A model generated the notes under the pieces. It was not told the origin of the DNA and did not search any database. It saw only the letters and a list, made by a program, of their open reading frames with translations. From Phreatobacter sp. (GTDB lineage: Bacteria > Pseudomonadota > Alphaproteobacteria > Rhizobiales > Phreatobacteraceae), in NCBI RefSeq assembly GCF_027532945.1, contig NZ_JAPZTZ010000004.1, positions 62,001 to 126,000 of the forward strand: a stretch of 64,000 bases of DNA, given 5' to 3'. Positions within the stretch are counted from its first letter, which is position 1; each line of letters begins with the position of its first letter. This document shows positions 26,539-35,257 of the stretch, piece after piece. The position numbers and the translations under genes were made by a program.

Positions 26539-27117
26539 TCAGCGTCCCTGCGCGCCATCCGGCAAGGCCGCTTCGAGCATGCCTTCCGCGCCGCGGCTCA
26601 TGGCGGCGATGCCGGTGCGCGACACTTCGACGAGGCCGACCGCGCCCATCAGGCGGATGAAGCGCTCCACCTCCTCGGTCGTCCCCGTCAGTTCGAAGAC
26701 GAAGGAGTTGAGCGTCGCGTCCAGCGTATGGGCCCCGAAGGCCCCGGCAAGGCGCAGCGCCTCGACGCGGGTATCGCCCTTGCCGCGCACCTTGACGAGG
26801 CAGAGCTCGCGCTCCAGCGCCTCGCCCTGGACGGTGAGGTCCACCACCCGGTGCACCGGCACGAGGCGGTCGAGCTGGGTCTTGATCTGCTCGATCACCT
26901 TCTCGGTGCCTGTGGTGACGATGGTGATGCGCGAGACATGCTTCTCGTGCTCGGTCTCCGAGACCGTGAGGCTCTCGATATTGTAGCCGCGGCCGGAGAA
27001 CATGCCGGCGATGCGGGCGAGCACGCCCGGCTCGTTGTCGACGATGACGGCGACCGTGTGCCGGCGGGTCGGCGGCTGGGCGTCGGAGAGGAAATAGGCG
27101 GACTGGGACTGGGTCAT
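26539..27117 (-). CDS. ilvH: Acetolactate synthase small (regulatory) subunit
   Basis: A 192-residue protein with an N-terminal ACT domain: [37 protein letters not shown] (residues 20-56), where the valine-binding Asn/Gly residues are retained. A C-terminal ALS_ss_C domain ([36 protein letters not shown]) follows. It binds valine and confers feedback inhibition on the large subunit, encoded 43 bp upstream. It is slightly longer than the 163-residue E. coli IlvH because of short extensions at both ends, as usual in alphaproteobacteria. Confidence 0.96.
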   Translation of the reverse strand: MTQSQSAYFLSDAQPPTRRHTVAVIVDNEPGVLARIAGMFSGRGYNIESLTVSETEHEKHVSRITIVTTGTEKVIEQIKTQLDRLVPVHRVVDLTVQGEALERELCLVKVRGKGDTRVEALRLAGAFGAHTLDATLNSFVFELTGTTEEVERFIRLMGAVGLVEVSRTGIAAMSRGAEGMLEAALPDGAQGR

Positions 27118-27160
27118 GGCTGGTTCTTCACTCTGAGCAGGAGGTGAGGCGCATCGCGCC

Positions 27161-28921
27161 TCACACCAGCTGCTTGCCCTTGGCGTCGATGATCTCGCCG
27201 GTATCGCCCTCGAAATCGGGCAGGATCATCTCGTTATGCGCCTTGCCCGACGGGATCATCGGGAAACAGTTCTCCTCCTTCGCCACCAGGCAGTCGAAGA
27301 TGACCGGGCCGGGATAGTCGATCATCTCCATGATGGCGGCGTCGAGCTTGGCCGGGTCATCGCAGCGGATGCCCTTGGCGTGATAGGCCTCGGCGAGCTT
27401 GACGAAATCCGGCAGCGCCGCCGAATAGCTCTCCGAATAGCGCCCGCCATGCAGCAGCTCCTGCCACTGGCGCACCATGCCCATATACTCGTTGTTGAGG
27501 ATGAAGATCTTGATGGGCAGGCGATACTGCGCCGCCGTCGACATCTCCTGCATGTTCATCAGCACCGAGGCCTCGCCCGCGACGCAGACCACGAGGTCCT
27601 TCGGATGGGCGAGCTGCACGCCGACCGCGGCCGGCAGGCCATAGCCCATCGTGCCGAGGCCGCCGGAGGTCATCCACCGGTTCGGCTCGTCGAAATGGAG
27701 ATATTGCGCCGCCCACATCTGGTGCTGGCCGACCTCGGTGGTGATGAAGCGCTTGCGGTCCTTGGTCAGGGCCTCCAGCCGCTCCAGCGCGTACTGAGGC
27801 TTGATGACATCGCTCGAGTTCTTGTAGGCGAGCGACTTCCGCGCCCGCCAGCCCTCGATCTGCAGCCACCAGGCCTTGATCGCCGGCTTATCGACCTGCC
27901 CCGCCACGTCCTTCCACAGCCGCACCATGTCCTCGAGGACGTGGGCGCAGTCGCCGACAATGCCGATATCGACCTTGACGTTCTTGTTGATCGAGGAGGG
28001 GTCGATGTCGATGTGGATCTTCTTCGAGCCCGGCGAGAAGGCATCGATCCGGCCGGTGATGCGGTCGTCGAAGCGCGCGCCGATATTCACCATCAGGTCG
28101 CAGCCATGCATGGCGAGGTTGGCCTCGTAGGTGCCGTGCATGCCGAGCATGCCCAGCCACTGCTGGTCATGGGCCGGATAGGCGCCAAGGCCCATCAGGG
28201 TGGAGGTGATGGGATAGCCGGTGGCGCGCACGAGCTCGCGCAGGAGCTGCGCGGCATGCGGGCCGGCATTGATGACGCCGCCGCCGGTATAGAACACGGG
28301 GCGCTTCGCCTGCGCGATCATCTCCACCGCCGCCTTGATCTTGGACAGGTCGCCCTTGATCTGCGGCCGGTAGGTCTTGTGCTGGTTGTCGCGCGGCTTC
28401 TCGTATTTGCCGGACTTGAACTGGATGTCCTTGGGGATGTCGATGACGACCGGGCCCGGACGGCCGTTCTGCGCCACATAGAAGGCCTCGTGCAGGATGC
28501 GCGGCAGGTCCTCGATGCTCTTCACGAGATAGTTGTGCTTGGTGCAGTGGCGGGTGATGCCGACCGTATCTGCCTCCTGGAAGGCGTCGGAGCCGATGAG
28601 GTGCGTCGGCACCTGGCCGGTGAAGCAGACCAGCGGAATGGAATCCATCAGCGCATCGGTGAGGCCGGTGACGGCATTGGTCGCGCCGGGGCCGGAGGTG
28701 ACCAGCACCACGCCGACCTTGCCGGAGGAGCGCGCATATCCCTCGGCCGCATGGACCGCGCCCTGCTCGTGGCGGACGAGCACGTGCTTGACGCTGTCCT
28801 GCTGGAAGAGCGCGTCATAGATCGGCAGCACGGCGCCGCCGGGATAGCCGAAGAGGGTGGTGACGCCCTGGTCGATCAGGGTCTGCACCACCATTTCGGC
28901 ACCGGTCATCTCGCGGGACAT
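27161..28921 (-). CDS. ilvI: Acetolactate synthase large subunit
   Basis: The 586-residue thiamine-diphosphate enzyme has the N-terminal catalytic Glu region (VLVRHEQGAVHAAEGYARSSGKVGV, Glu near residue 53), the central FAD/NAD-like domain and the C-terminal ThDP-binding motif (CVAGEASVLMNMQEMSTAAQYRLPIKIFILNN), where GD is replaced by GE and the usual NN is kept. It condenses two pyruvates, or pyruvate with 2-oxobutyrate. The GEAS variant of the GDGS motif is worth noting. Expression is probably controlled by a structured leader with a terminator hairpin about 80 bp upstream. Confidence 0.96.
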   Translation of the reverse strand: MSREMTGAEMVVQTLIDQGVTTLFGYPGGAVLPIYDALFQQDSVKHVLVRHEQGAVHAAEGYARSSGKVGVVLVTSGPGATNAVTGLTDALMDSIPLVCFTGQVPTHLIGSDAFQEADTVGITRHCTKHNYLVKSIEDLPRILHEAFYVAQNGRPGPVVIDIPKDIQFKSGKYEKPRDNQHKTYRPQIKGDLSKIKAAVEMIAQAKRPVFYTGGGVINAGPHAAQLLRELVRATGYPITSTLMGLGAYPAHDQQWLGMLGMHGTYEANLAMHGCDLMVNIGARFDDRITGRIDAFSPGSKKIHIDIDPSSINKNVKVDIGIVGDCAHVLEDMVRLWKDVAGQVDKPAIKAWWLQIEGWRARKSLAYKNSSDVIKPQYALERLEALTKDRKRFITTEVGQHQMWAAQYLHFDEPNRWMTSGGLGTMGYGLPAAVGVQLAHPKDLVVCVAGEASVLMNMQEMSTAAQYRLPIKIFILNNEYMGMVRQWQELLHGGRYSESYSAALPDFVKLAEAYHAKGIRCDDPAKLDAAIMEMIDYPGPVIFDCLVAKEENCFPMIPSGKAHNEMILPDFEGDTGEIIDAKGKQLV

Positions 28922-28999
28922 GGGTCGGTTTCCTTGTGGGTCGTCTTGTCGTCGGTTGTTGCAGCGAGGCGATAAGGCGGAGGGGTCGTTCAGGGCAAC

Positions 29000-29080
29000 A
29001 AAAAAGGCCCCGCGAGGGACCTTGTGTTGAGCGCCACCGTTCGGCCGCCGTGTGATGTCTCACACGTCCGTCGATGGCGC
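29000..29080 (-). promoter_or_regulatory. Structured ilvI leader with premature terminator (attenuator candidate)
   Basis: On the minus strand, an AAGGTCCC/GGGGCCTT hairpin with a TCGC loop followed by six T residues (29000-29023) lies 79 bp upstream of the ilvI ATG, a classic intrinsic terminator inside a leader. Upstream are a GTGTGA/TCACAC hairpin (29050-29065) and a GCGCCA/TGGCGC pairing (29031-29036 with 29075-29080) that encloses it. No short peptide rich in Leu, Val or Ile codons is evident, so the switching mechanism is unknown. Confidence 0.65.
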
Positions 29081-29163
29081 CCCGGATACAATAAGGATGA
29101 AACGCACGGCGTGCGGCTCCGCTTGGTTAGGGGCGGGACCATAGGGGAGGGAGAAGGAGGGTG

Positions 29164-30718
29164 TCAAGCGAGGGCGTCTGGTTTGTCTTCCAGTAACTCC
29201 TGTTCAACATCGGCTGGCACCGCCTTGAACATGTCTCCTAGTTTTGAGACGTCGAGGATAGGTGCGGAACGCATCTGCTCCTTTGCGCGGATTTCGCCTA
29301 CATCGATCTCGTTGAACCGATCCTGAAGCTTTCGAAGGTGAGCGTAGCAACCGATATCGATCGCAAAAGCCTGATATGTACCCTCTTGTGACTTGTGTGT
29401 AAGGGCTGTGGCGCAGTTATGAATGATGCGATAGTCAAGGAGTCTATAGAACAATGCGCGCCATTGATCGTTTGTCTGCAGTTCTCTCTCGCTAACCAGA
29501 AATATATTTTTTTTTCTGTAAGCAAAATTGACGTAGAATGTATATTCCGCCAAGAAGGTCGTCTTGCTCTTCGCCTTTTGAATCTTGCTTCAACTCTTCA
29601 ATTTTTCGTTCAAAATTGGACTTGGATATGATGCGAACTTCGTCCTTTCCAATTCTGCCGCCGTTATCTGCGTCTACGTCGGAAAGAATCTCAAGAAAAA
29701 GCGAAAGAACATCCCTCGGGACGCCTCCGCCCGCCATCACTAGGCGGTTGAAGCCCTCCCCCTTGAAGAGAAATTTAAGTTCTTCCTTCGACAGACGGGC
29801 CTTCTCCGCGAATTTTTCAAGTATAGGCCAGTTCTGTGCGGCGGTTTTCTTGAAGTCTCCAAAAGTATAATCGATGTTGATCGGCTGATAATCGTGCCGC
29901 TCTTGAGCGCCTACAGGCTGTCCATCGCGGTCGACATACAATGTCGAGGCGTGTCGGAGGGTTGCAATCTTAAAATAAAGAGGAAGATCTTTGCATAACC
30001 TATGGATATAGTCTACGACAAAGGCCTGGTCGGATCGTCTTAAGTGATAAAGGTCGTCGACTTGAATTATAACAACTTTTACGTTCGAGGAGATCCGGAA
30101 AAACTCTCGAATGCTGTCTTTCAGAGAGGGGAGCCAGTTATCAAGTTCTTGTAGCTTATCCCGATGCGATTTGAACGAAATCTCAATCTCATCTTTCTTG
30201 CTTATGTTGGCTTTTGCGCCAATCTTAAGGTCCAGCGTATCCGCTTTTGCACCCAAGCTGGCGTCTGTGCCAACTTCAGAGCCTATGCTGGAGCGGGTTT
30301 TGACCTCCTCTGACCGTGCATCCGCTGATTTCTTCAGAATATCAAGCCTTTCGATGATGTCCTGAACTATTTTCTTGGATTGGCGCTGCCTGCCAAACCA
30401 GCCATGCAGGTTGCGGTTCAACTCGCGGAATATCGACGAAAGGATCTCGATCAGTACGTTGGGAAAAGAATGTCTCTTAAACTCCTCGCAGTTCAGATAG
30501 ATAGGTCGCGCGTCGGCTGGCATCTTACTAGCCGAAAAATGAAGCAACAAAGTTTTCCCACAGCCGCGACGCGCAAATATTGCGTGATTCTGTCGGGAAC
30601 AGGCGTCTTGGAGGGCTGTGCCAACGTTGATGTACTCAATAGGCTGTCCATCACGCTGCACCCGCAGATTTTCGGTGATTACAGTGCGCAGAGTATCGAG
30701 CTTTTTCGAGCTGACCAT
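29164..30718 (-). pseudogene. AT-rich P-loop (AAA-type) ATPase gene with +1 frameshift at an A9 tract
   Basis: The first frame (30718 to 29492) encodes 408 residues with a Walker A-like ARRGCGKT (residues 49-56), a hydrophobic strand ending in Asp221-Asp222 (VKVVIIQVDDLYHL, Walker B) and a charged central insert (about 130-185). At nine A residues (minus strand, 29507-29515) the frame runs into a stop. Reading eight A residues instead continues for about 116 residues (NIFLVSERELQ... to 29164), giving one protein of about 517 residues. Base composition is much more AT-rich than all neighbours, with no operon partner, so recent acquisition is likely. It could be a defence-type ATPase; whether it is broken or rescued by slippage is open. 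Confidence 0.75.
29507..29515 (-). other. A9 homopolymer at the frameshift point
   Basis: Nine consecutive T residues on the plus strand (A9 in the message) sit exactly where the ATPase reading frame changes. Homopolymers of this length are known sites of polymerase slippage and also of sequencing or mutation error. Confidence 0.85.
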
Positions 30719-30784
30719 CGCATAAACTCCCCAATAGTTCGAGTATGCGAACCTCTATCGAAATGCAACCTTAAATAGGGGGTG

Positions 30785-31303
30785 TCACCCCAACCGCCCC
30801 TCCTCATCCCACGCCACCACCCGCTGCTGCTCCCCGCCCCACCGCCACAGCACCAGGTTCTGCATCCCCGCCGTCGCACCCACCGCAAAGCTCGGCACCA
30901 CCACACCGGCGGCCCCGGCCGCGATGAGCCGCTGCGCCAGCGTCCATGTGTCAGGCGTGCGGCCCTCGGCCCGGTCGAGCATCCAGGCGCAGCCGAGGGT
31001 CTTGAGGTCCGTGCCGACGGCTTGTCGGCCCGCCTCCGTCGTGAGGTCGAGGAGTTCGGCGCAGTCCACGTCATAGGTCACCACCGTCAGCGGCGGGAAG
31101 CGGTGGGCGAAGCCGTGGGAGACTTCGGCGAACATCCCCTCGATGGTGAGCGCCAGATAGAGCGCCGCCATGCCCTTCGGGTTGAACCGCCCGCCATGGA
31201 TCGCCGCGCCCGCGCCGGAGGTCGGCGCGAAGGCCCAGCGTGGGTCATGCGCCCTGTAGGCGAGGCCGCGATAGCGGATGAGGGGGAGGGCGCGTGTCGT
31301 CAG
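30785..31303 (-). CDS. RES-domain toxin (NAD+-degrading type)
   Basis: The 172-residue product has the RES layout: an Arg-containing N-terminus (RYRGLAYRAHDPRWAF), the GGRFNPKGMAALYLALTIEGMFAEV segment (near residues 38-62) with the conserved Arg, Tyr and Glu, and a C-terminal VPSFAVGATAGMQNLVLWRW with the Ser. Such toxins deplete NAD+. No ATG, GTG or TTG exists near the expected N-terminus; a CTG at 31303 overlapping the antitoxin stop (CTGA) is the best start. Translational coupling to the antitoxin would then be required. A downstream Met would remove essential residues. Confidence 0.88.
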   Translation of the reverse strand: MTTRALPLIRYRGLAYRAHDPRWAFAPTSGAGAAIHGGRFNPKGMAALYLALTIEGMFAEVSHGFAHRFPPLTVVTYDVDCAELLDLTTEAGRQAVGTDLKTLGCAWMLDRAEGRTPDTWTLAQRLIAAGAAGVVVPSFAVGATAGMQNLVLWRWGGEQQRVVAWDEEGRLG

Positions 31304-31722
31304 GCAAATCCCCCGGTCGCGACATGGTCGAGCCAATCGCGAACCGCCGCCGCCTTGCCGTCCTTGACGAGGCTTTCCGCCGTCCGCCCGCCGAAGGCCG
31401 GCAGCGGCTCGGCGCGATACCAGGCGAGCGCCTGTTTCTCGCCGCCGGCCCAGTCGGCGACACGCGCCACGATCTCGATCATCTCGGCGGCGCGGCCCTG
31501 CGTCTTTGGCGCCCTCGCCCGCGCGGCGCGGTGGAAGGTCTCCGGCTTCACGCCCATCGTGTCGGCGAGCTGCGCCTTCGACACGCCGAAGCTGTCGGCC
31601 ACGCGGTCGATGACGATCAGCCCCTCGGCGTCGAAATAGCCGGCGATGCGGGACGGGCCCCGCCGGACCTCCTCCACCCTCGCCGCCTTGGCCGCAACAG
31701 ACTTTCCGGTCCGGGCGCTCAT
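31300..31722 (-). CDS. Xre/MbcA/ParS-type antitoxin of a RES toxin module
   Basis: The 140-residue protein has an Xre-like helix-turn-helix (VIDRVADSFGVSKAQLADTMGVKPETFHR, about residues 37-65) and the C-terminal toxin-binding domain (WYRAEPLPAFGGRTAESLVKDGKAAAVRDWLDHV, residues 101-134). It neutralises the RES toxin encoded immediately downstream and probably autoregulates the operon. ATG 31722 follows GGAGG by nine bases. The pair lies next to the AT-rich ATPase, but its own composition matches the host. Confidence 0.92.
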   Translation of the reverse strand: MSARTGKSVAAKAARVEEVRRGPSRIAGYFDAEGLIVIDRVADSFGVSKAQLADTMGVKPETFHRAARARAPKTQGRAAEMIEIVARVADWAGGEKQALAWYRAEPLPAFGGRTAESLVKDGKAAAVRDWLDHVATGGFA

Positions 31723-31796
31723 GCGATGCCACCTCCAATGACGGGAAAATCTGACGCAATATATGTCAGAAGCCGGTCCGCCACAAGATGCGCCCC

Positions 31797-32486
31797 CTAC
31801 CGCACCCCCTTCGCGAACCCCGCGACCAGCCCCACCACACGCCCGTCGTTCCCCGCGAACCCATGGAACCCGCGCGCCTGGCAGGGGTCGCCGGCATCCG
31901 TGCCGCCGTCGATCCACGCCACCCGCACCCGCGCCCCGCCCCAGGCCTTGAACGGCTCCACGGCGGTGGGCGGCGTCACGCGGCAGCCGTCCTGCCGGTG
32001 ATGCACCACGAGGGTCGGCGGCAGGGCGGCAGGCGAGCCGATCTGGCCGCGAACCTGATCCAAGAAGCCGGCGGTGATGACGAGGCCGTTCGGCCGGGCG
32101 CCCAGCGCCTCGGCCATCCGGAGCGAGCCGCGGGACGTTCCCGCCACCTTCACCGGGCGGCCGTAGCGCTGGCGCAGATGCGCCACGGCGGAGGCGACCG
32201 AGACGCCGGCATCGATGGTGAGCGAGGCGACGCCCGCCGCCGCATAGGCCTTGCGGGTGCGCACCAGCTGGTTGCCCTGCAGCGACGAGAACGAGCCGTC
32301 GGGCCGGATGCCGAGATGGCCGTTGCCGCCGGGAATGAGCACGATGGCGGCGCGGGGCGCGCGCGGCGCGTTCAGGAGGCCATAGCCGCCGGAGAGCGCC
32401 ACCGCCTCGTCGGCGCGGGCGGGGGAGGCGAGGGGGCCGAGGGCCGCGGCGATCAGGGCCAGCAGGACGACGATGACAGGCCTCAT
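31797..32486 (-). CDS. Secreted alpha/beta-hydrolase-like protein
   Basis: A 229-residue protein with a signal peptide (cut after SPARA, near residue 25). Alpha/beta-hydrolase landmarks are an oxyanion-type IVLIPGGNGHLG loop, the nucleophile elbow AGTSRGS (Ser near residue 122), an acid region VVHHRQDGCR near 167, and a late His in CQARGFHGFAG. The cap domain is small. It is likely a periplasmic esterase or lipase-like enzyme of unknown substrate. ATG 32486 is preceded by GGAGGATCG. Two cysteines (near 171 and 205) could form a disulfide. Confidence 0.75.
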   Translation of the reverse strand: MRPVIVVLLALIAAALGPLASPARADEAVALSGGYGLLNAPRAPRAAIVLIPGGNGHLGIRPDGSFSSLQGNQLVRTRKAYAAAGVASLTIDAGVSVASAVAHLRQRYGRPVKVAGTSRGSLRMAEALGARPNGLVITAGFLDQVRGQIGSPAALPPTLVVHHRQDGCRVTPPTAVEPFKAWGGARVRVAWIDGGTDAGDPCQARGFHGFAGNDGRVVGLVAGFAKGVR

Positions 32487-32592
32487 GCGATCCTCCCCTT
32501 CAGAAGGCACGGAGGATGCCTGAGAGGGTCGGCGATGTCAAGGAGAAAAATCCTATCATAGGACGTTGGGCGGGGCCTGTGCTGGCGACGGC

Positions 32593-34062
32593 CTACCGCC
32601 CCGCTTCCCTCGCATGGACCACCGCCACCTCATCGGCATAGACCCGCCGCCAGCCCGGCTTGCGGTCGAGATAGGCCACCGCCGGCGTCGAGGGTTCCAG
32701 CAGCGTCCACTGCACCTGCCCGCTGTCGAGGATGGCGTCGAGCCGCGCCACGTCCTTCAGCCCCATGGCGCGGATCACATCGACCATGAAGGGCCCGCCA
32801 TAGAGTTCGGCCCGCCCGTCGATGAAGGTCGGCACGCCCTGCGCGATCAGATAGCCGCCGAAGGCATAATCGTTGAAGACCCTGCCGGTGAGGCCGGCCT
32901 GCCGCGCCGCAGCCAGCGCCGCCTCGGGCATCCAGCGCGGCGCCGGGGCGAAATGCCGGCCGGCGGCGGCGGTCAGCCCGGTCACCGCCACCAGCCCGGT
33001 AAGGCCGAGGGCCAGCGCCGCGGCGAGCCTGCCGCCGGCCCGTCCTGCCGGGTTCGCCATCGGCTCGGGCCGCCGCACCAGGGCCGGGGCCACCACCAGC
33101 GGGCCGATGAGGCCGAGCGTGGTGACGTGCCTGAAATGGCTCAGCGCCAGGTGCAGGAGGAGCAGCAGCAGCACGGTGCGAAAGGGCGAGAGCCTGAGGC
33201 CCAGCACCAGCGCCAGGCCAAGGCCCGCCAGCAGGAAGGCCTCGAACAGGCCGAAGGAGGAGAAGTCCTGCGGCCGCCATTCCATGATCACCGTCTTGGC
33301 GGCGCCGAGGTCGAGCACGCGGATGGCGGCGGCGATCACCTCCGGGCCATAGGGGTGCAGGCAGGCCGCGAACAGCGCCGCGAGGCCGAAGGCGGCCCAT
33401 CCCAGCACCAGGCGCAGCCGCTCGCCGGGGGCCGCCCGCATCGCCGCCTCGATGACAAGCAGCCCGCCAAAGGCGAGGCCGAAGGTGAAGCTGCCATGGA
33501 GGTTCGACCACCACGCCATCAGCGGCAGGGCGGCAAGCGAGGGCAGGCGCGCCGTCTCGGCGGCGCGGAGCAAAAGGATGAACCACATCACCATGACCGG
33601 CATGGCCAGCACATGCGGCCGCGCCAGCAGGTGCTGGATGGTGCAGAGCAGGGCGAAGCCGGTGAGCGCCAGCGCCGGGGCGAGCGGCAGCCGCGCCAGC
33701 AGCTCCCGGGCGAGCAGCGCCAAAGCCAGCGCGGCGGCGAAGGCCGAGAGAGCCACCACGCCGAACCAGCCGCCGATCCGGTGCGCCAGCGCGAAAAGCA
33801 CCTGCGACAGCCATTCCTTGGCGATCCACGGCGCCCCGGCAAAGCTGTGGGAATAGGCGTCGGTCTGCGGGAAATGGCCCTCGGCGAGGATGCGGGCGCC
33901 GACATGGATATGCCAGTGACTGTCGGGATCATCGAGCAGCCGCGTGCCCGTCATCATGATCAGCGCATAGATTCCGAGCCCGATGCCAATGACGAGCCAG
34001 GGATTGTCTCTGTTGATGTCATGGGCGGCGCCTGTCGCGCGGCGATCATTGGTAATGAACAT
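32593..34062 (-). CDS. Polytopic membrane protein, possible GT-C-type glycosyltransferase
   Basis: The 489-residue protein has about ten to twelve hydrophobic segments in its first 370 residues and a soluble C-terminal domain. Near the N-terminus, after the first span, is RLLDDPDSHWHIHVGARIL. An acidic/His motif in this first periplasmic loop is typical of GT-C enzymes using polyprenyl-linked sugars. The C-terminal portion (RVFNDYAFGGYLIAQGVPTFIDGRAELYGG) is characteristic of this uncharacterised bacterial membrane family. Function is inferred only from topology. The ATG has no clear ribosome site, so the start is uncertain. Confidence 0.65.
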   Translation of the reverse strand: MFITNDRRATGAAHDINRDNPWLVIGIGLGIYALIMMTGTRLLDDPDSHWHIHVGARILAEGHFPQTDAYSHSFAGAPWIAKEWLSQVLFALAHRIGGWFGVVALSAFAAALALALLARELLARLPLAPALALTGFALLCTIQHLLARPHVLAMPVMVMWFILLLRAAETARLPSLAALPLMAWWSNLHGSFTFGLAFGGLLVIEAAMRAAPGERLRLVLGWAAFGLAALFAACLHPYGPEVIAAAIRVLDLGAAKTVIMEWRPQDFSSFGLFEAFLLAGLGLALVLGLRLSPFRTVLLLLLLHLALSHFRHVTTLGLIGPLVVAPALVRRPEPMANPAGRAGGRLAAALALGLTGLVAVTGLTAAAGRHFAPAPRWMPEAALAAARQAGLTGRVFNDYAFGGYLIAQGVPTFIDGRAELYGGPFMVDVIRAMGLKDVARLDAILDSGQVQWTLLEPSTPAVAYLDRKPGWRRVYADEVAVVHAREAGR

Positions 34063-34323
34063 AAGACAAATAAGATGATGGGAATCTCTGTACTGACGAT
34101 CCCATCCTTTCGCGCAAAAGAAAAGGCTATGATGTTACCGCAATTACAGGTTGTTACCGGGCAATAGGCGAGGTGATGGATCTATAGTGCGGCCTGTGGA
34201 GCGCCCCGCAGGGCCACGGCCGCCTTGCGATCAACCTTAACCCTGGTCCGCACGCCTCCGATGGTTGCCAGAAGGTTAAGACTGCCCTAGCGTAACCTCA
34301 CCAGTCCGTTACCGGTGCCAGTC

Positions 34324-35229
34324 ATGTTTCGCGTCCTCGGCATGTGCGCCGTTCTGGGCCTCGCGCTGCTCTCCATTTCAGGCAGCGAGGCCGAGGTCCG
34401 CGATGAGTTCTACGCCATTGCCCGTGGCGATTACGGGCGGGCCCGTCCGGCGGCGCCCGCCGGCGGCTGGTGGGGACGGCCGGCGGCCCCGACCGTCGCC
34501 CATGTGCCCGACACCGCCGCGCGCCAGATGGGGCCTTGCCAGAACCGCCAGGCCGCCGCCATGGCCTCCGCCGACGGCTCCTCCCGCAGCTACTGCGTGC
34601 GCTCCTGCGACGGCTATTTCTTCCCCATAGGCGCCTCCGCCCGCGGCGAGGGCCGCCACGCCCAGGCCGCCGCCTGCGACGCCATGTGCCCCGGCGCCTC
34701 CATGCGCCTGTTCTCCAGCCGCAATGGCAGCATCGAGACGGCGCGCACCGATGGCGGCCAGCTCTACACCGCCACCGCGACCGCCTTCCGCTATCGCGAG
34801 AGCCTCGTTCCCGCCTGTTCCTGCCAGGGCTCCGTGACCCAGGGCCTGGCGCGCCTCGCCCTCGCCCAGGACCACACGCTGCGCACCGGCGATGTCGTGG
34901 TGATGGACAACGGCGTGCGCGTGTTCCGCGATGGCGGGCGCTTCCCCTATCAGCCGCGCGACTTCGTCACCGCCCAGGCCTATGGCCGGCTGTCGCCCGA
35001 CCTGCGCCAGCGCGTCCGCGAGATCGAGGAGGCCTCGCTCGGTCCGCGCCTGCGCGTCGCCGGCATCGCCCCGACGGCGGCGAGCGATGTCTTCGACCGG
35101 GCGCCGCGTCTCGACGTCGTGCGCGAAATGATGGCGCGCGCGCCTGTGCGCGAGATCGCCATGGTCGCGCCTTATCGGCCCGTCGCCATGCCGCAGCCCC
35201 AGCCGCGGCCCCGGCACCTGCCGCGCTGA
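34324..35229 (+). CDS. DUF2865 domain-containing secreted protein
   Basis: The 301-residue protein has a signal peptide (MFRVLGMCAVLGLALLSISGSEA). The conserved DUF2865 core follows, with CQNRQ, YCVRSCDGYFFPIG (near residue 95), AACDAMCPGASMRLFSS (near 120) and PACSCQG (near 165). The paired cysteines suggest disulfides in the periplasm or outside. The C-terminal tail is Pro/Arg-rich. DUF2865 proteins are typical of Hyphomicrobiales and have no established function. A GTG at 34315 is an alternative start. It is convergent with the chemotaxis receptor gene. Confidence 0.82.
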   Translation: MFRVLGMCAVLGLALLSISGSEAEVRDEFYAIARGDYGRARPAAPAGGWWGRPAAPTVAHVPDTAARQMGPCQNRQAAAMASADGSSRSYCVRSCDGYFFPIGASARGEGRHAQAAACDAMCPGASMRLFSSRNGSIETARTDGGQLYTATATAFRYRESLVPACSCQGSVTQGLARLALAQDHTLRTGDVVVMDNGVRVFRDGGRFPYQPRDFVTAQAYGRLSPDLRQRVREIEEASLGPRLRVAGIAPTAASDVFDRAPRLDVVREMMARAPVREIAMVAPYRPVAMPQPQPRPRHLPR

Positions 35230-35257
35230 CGGCCGGGGGGCAGCGCCCTCGTGCTCC

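Noticed and set aside
28989-29142. Possible 50-codon leader peptide upstream of ilvI
   Set aside because: An ATG-to-TGA frame spans the leader, but it runs through the terminator hairpin and has no cluster of branched-chain codons until a few Leu codons after the hairpin.
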